Positions 14,081 to 15,343 of a DNA stretch of 15,343 nucleotides are shown here, in pieces. A model generated the notes under the pieces. The model had not been told where the DNA came from and did no database searches. It saw nothing but the letters and a program-made list of their open reading frames with translations. A program made the translations under genes and the position numbers. How positions within the stretch are numbered: position 1 is the first letter of the stretch; each line of letters begins with the position of its first letter. This stretch comes from CAZCRE01 sp964501075. GTDB taxonomy: Archaea > Thermoproteota > Bathyarchaeia > Bathyarchaeales > Bathycorpusculaceae. The stretch lies in assembly GCA_964501075.1 (NCBI GenBank), contig CAZCRE010000027.1, forward strand, positions 1 to 15,343, in the 5' to 3' direction.

Positions 14081-14272
14081 ATGAATTCCGTTGGCACGAG
14101 AGCTATAGGAACAGTTGCTGTCCTGTTCGGTTGGTTGGCCTTTATTGTGCTTTATCTGGCATTCTTCGGTGGTAGCTTTGACTTCTGGCAGAAGCTAGCT
14201 ATATTCATCGCTTCAGGAGCAATCGTGATCGCCGCAGTTGCTGTCATCTGGATAAGGTGGGCATTAAAGTAG
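14081..14272 (+). CDS. Small two-helix membrane protein, unknown function
   Basis: 63 residues, nearly all of it two transmembrane helices. Helix 1 (about 7-27) contains AIGTVAVLFGWLAFIVLYLA and helix 2 (about 37-57) contains AIFIASGAIVIAAVAVIWI; the ends MNSVGTRA and RWALK are short. The turn GGSFDFWQK carries one acidic residue and one lysine. I do not know a function; conserved archaeal mini-membrane proteins of this size often accompany larger complexes. The start at ATG 14081 is set by the promoter spacing. It is divergent from the vWA gene (116 bases between starts) and converges on the UbiA gene, with 101 bases between their ends that hold only a perfect ten-base palindrome, CGCACGTGCG, at 14345-14354. 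Confidence 0.65.
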   Translation: MNSVGTRAIGTVAVLFGWLAFIVLYLAFFGGSFDFWQKLAIFIASGAIVIAAVAVIWIRWALK

Positions 14273-14373
14273 CTGAAGCTGAGATATCGAGAGTATTCTG
14301 AGCTCAAGAACAGCAGCGAATGAATAGTATTTCTTCTGGTCGTTCGCACGTGCGTTTGCTTCATAAAGAGCCG

Positions 14374-15342
14374 CTAAAGCAGAAATTTCGACGCTAGAAG
14401 CAATATGGAGATGAAACTGTAAGTCTGAGTAACCAGCATTATCCAACGTGGGTTGTTTGCGGATAATCGCATGATCTCCTCTGCAAGAGAGCTATCGCCC
14501 CTCGAACGCGAATACTTCTCAGAAAGAACGTACAATTTCCTGAATTTCTCCAAAACGAATATGGCAGCAACCGGTATAGCAAATAAGAGAACGCACAACA
14601 GTGAATGTTGCTCAAAAAGAAATTCGAGAAGAAACGCCCCCACTGTTAGAGCGGCGCCAGTTGACAATAGCGCAATTCCAGCCAATGAAGCCTTGGCCAA
14701 ACCCAGACGAACCGTCATCGTTTCTATGCCCATTGCCTTGTCTCCAAAGTAATCTCGGATCTCAGTTGGTATAATCACACCGTAAACCGTCAAAGCCAGC
14801 CCGGCCAGAGACAGAAGAAAAAGAGGGCCAATAGCGGAGGCAAAGGAATAGTACGCAAACAGCACCGGAAGAACAGCAAGCACGAGAATAAGCGTAACTG
14901 GCGCCATCCACGATCTGGCTTTTATTCTGATCGGTGGAGCAGAATAAGCCCACCCCAAGAAAATCCCGACTGCCCACATGAACAGCAATACAGGCTTTCC
15001 TTGGATCAGAGCGAACAGAGAAGCCAGAACCATCGTGAACAAGAACTCTCCAATCAACAATACTTTGATTCGATTTCGTCCGAAAGAATCCGTCGCTTGA
15101 ATAAGTCGTTTCTTGCGTTCATCTCTTGAGTCCAGTTGATAATCCGAATAAGTATTGACCTGCGCCCCAATGGCAGAACTCAAATTGATAATAGTAAAGG
15201 AGAGGGCCACTAGAACGATTAGGTTAAGCAACGAGGCCGGCGGAGTGACACCCCAAGCGAGTCCCATGATTAGCGAACCCAAGTTTGGCAGAAGAAACTC
15301 CGCTCTGGACACGGTACCGAGCAGTTTTATTGTCTCAAGCAT
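14374..15342 (-). CDS. UbiA-family prenyltransferase
   Basis: A 322-residue polytopic membrane enzyme that transfers a prenyl chain from a prenyl diphosphate to an aromatic or glycerol-lipid acceptor. The first Mg-diphosphate motif is N63-T-Y-S-D67-Y-Q-L-D71 (residues 63-71); the conserved YSAPPIRIKAR follows (133-143); the second aspartate motif is EIRDYFGDKAMG (194-205) with D197 and D201. About nine hydrophobic helices are visible. In archaea this superfamily includes the digeranylgeranylglyceryl phosphate synthase of membrane-lipid synthesis, and also quinone and heme enzymes; the sequence does not decide among them, and 322 residues is a little longer than the lipid enzyme usually is. 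The ATG at 15342 lies one base from the window edge, so its upstream signals are not visible and a longer start cannot be excluded. Confidence 0.85.
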   Translation of the reverse strand: MLETIKLLGTVSRAEFLLPNLGSLIMGLAWGVTPPASLLNLIVLVALSFTIINLSSAIGAQVNTYSDYQLDSRDERKKRLIQATDSFGRNRIKVLLIGEFLFTMVLASLFALIQGKPVLLFMWAVGIFLGWAYSAPPIRIKARSWMAPVTLILVLAVLPVLFAYYSFASAIGPLFLLSLAGLALTVYGVIIPTEIRDYFGDKAMGIETMTVRLGLAKASLAGIALLSTGAALTVGAFLLEFLFEQHSLLCVLLFAIPVAAIFVLEKFRKLYVLSEKYSRSRGDSSLAEEIMRLSANNPRWIMLVTQTYSFISILLLASKFLL

Positions 15343-15343
15343 G

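Noticed and set aside
14345..14354. CGCACGTGCG palindrome as an operator or terminator
   Set aside because: It has no loop, is followed only by TTT, and lies between two converging gene ends; a ten-base palindrome can arise by chance in 15 kb.
1..15343. tRNA, rRNA, CRISPR arrays, insertion sequences, selenocysteine insertion
   Set aside because: I saw no cloverleaf-like or rRNA-like stretch, no spaced direct repeats, no transposase motifs or terminal repeats, and no in-frame TGA within the Hdr or FlpD genes.

Overview
The window looks like a chromosomal stretch from an uncultured anaerobic archaeon. The diagnostic genes are TiaS (the archaea-only enzyme that makes agmatidine in tRNA-Ile2), an archaeal-type alanyl-tRNA synthetase, a UbiA-family prenyltransferase, a methanogen-like heterodisulfide reductase HdrA, and TATA boxes with purine-rich BRE-like flanks at useful distances from several starts. 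A Bathyarchaeia-like member of the Thermoproteota is my best guess, but it rests on gene content alone. There are no methyl-coenzyme M reductase or hydrogenase catalytic genes, no RNA genes and no CRISPR array. No gene-free stretch exceeds 300 bases.

Layout, left to right. (1) 1-467, minus: the 5' third-of-a-gene fragment of alaS, cut by the window edge. (2) 685-906, plus: a small single-helix membrane protein. (3) 911-2251, minus: tiaS. (4) 2347-5780, minus: a tight three-gene operon with overlapping ends. It encodes a 402-residue iron-sulfur protein built as (two-cluster ferredoxin + MvhD/FlpD domain) twice, then both subunits of an NfnSL-type NADPH:ferredoxin oxidoreductase. (5) 5892-6824, minus: a thioredoxin-reductase-like flavoprotein. 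(6) 7003-8382, plus: an MFS exporter. (7) 8386-9504, minus, and 9595-11961, plus: a divergent pair, a fused HdrC-HdrB (HdrD-like) protein and a long HdrA with a fused C-terminal MvhD-like domain, followed by a good terminator. (8) 12096-13964, minus: a secreted von Willebrand A domain fused to a multi-pass membrane domain that resembles a site-2 protease without its catalytic residues. Its overlapping downstream gene encodes a two-helix membrane protein ending in 13 prolines. (9) 14081-14272, plus: a 63-residue membrane protein. (10) 14374-15342, minus: a UbiA-family prenyltransferase.

The centre of the window (4, 5, 7) is an electron-transfer hub. NfnSL joins NAD(H), NADP(H) and ferredoxin by flavin-based bifurcation; HdrA does the same between a low-potential ferredoxin and a disulfide-type acceptor on the HdrB-like module. 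The MvhD-like domain fused to HdrA has no cysteine at all, while the Nfn operon supplies a separate protein with two MvhD-like domains that keep four cysteines each. My inference is that the 402-residue protein is the working electron conduit between the NADP pool and Hdr.

The most unusual locus is the vWA / degenerate S2P / polyproline pair at 12096-13964. The second gene probably starts at an ATGA overlap at 12399 and is out of frame with its body because of a GGGG run. I recognise no described system matching it.
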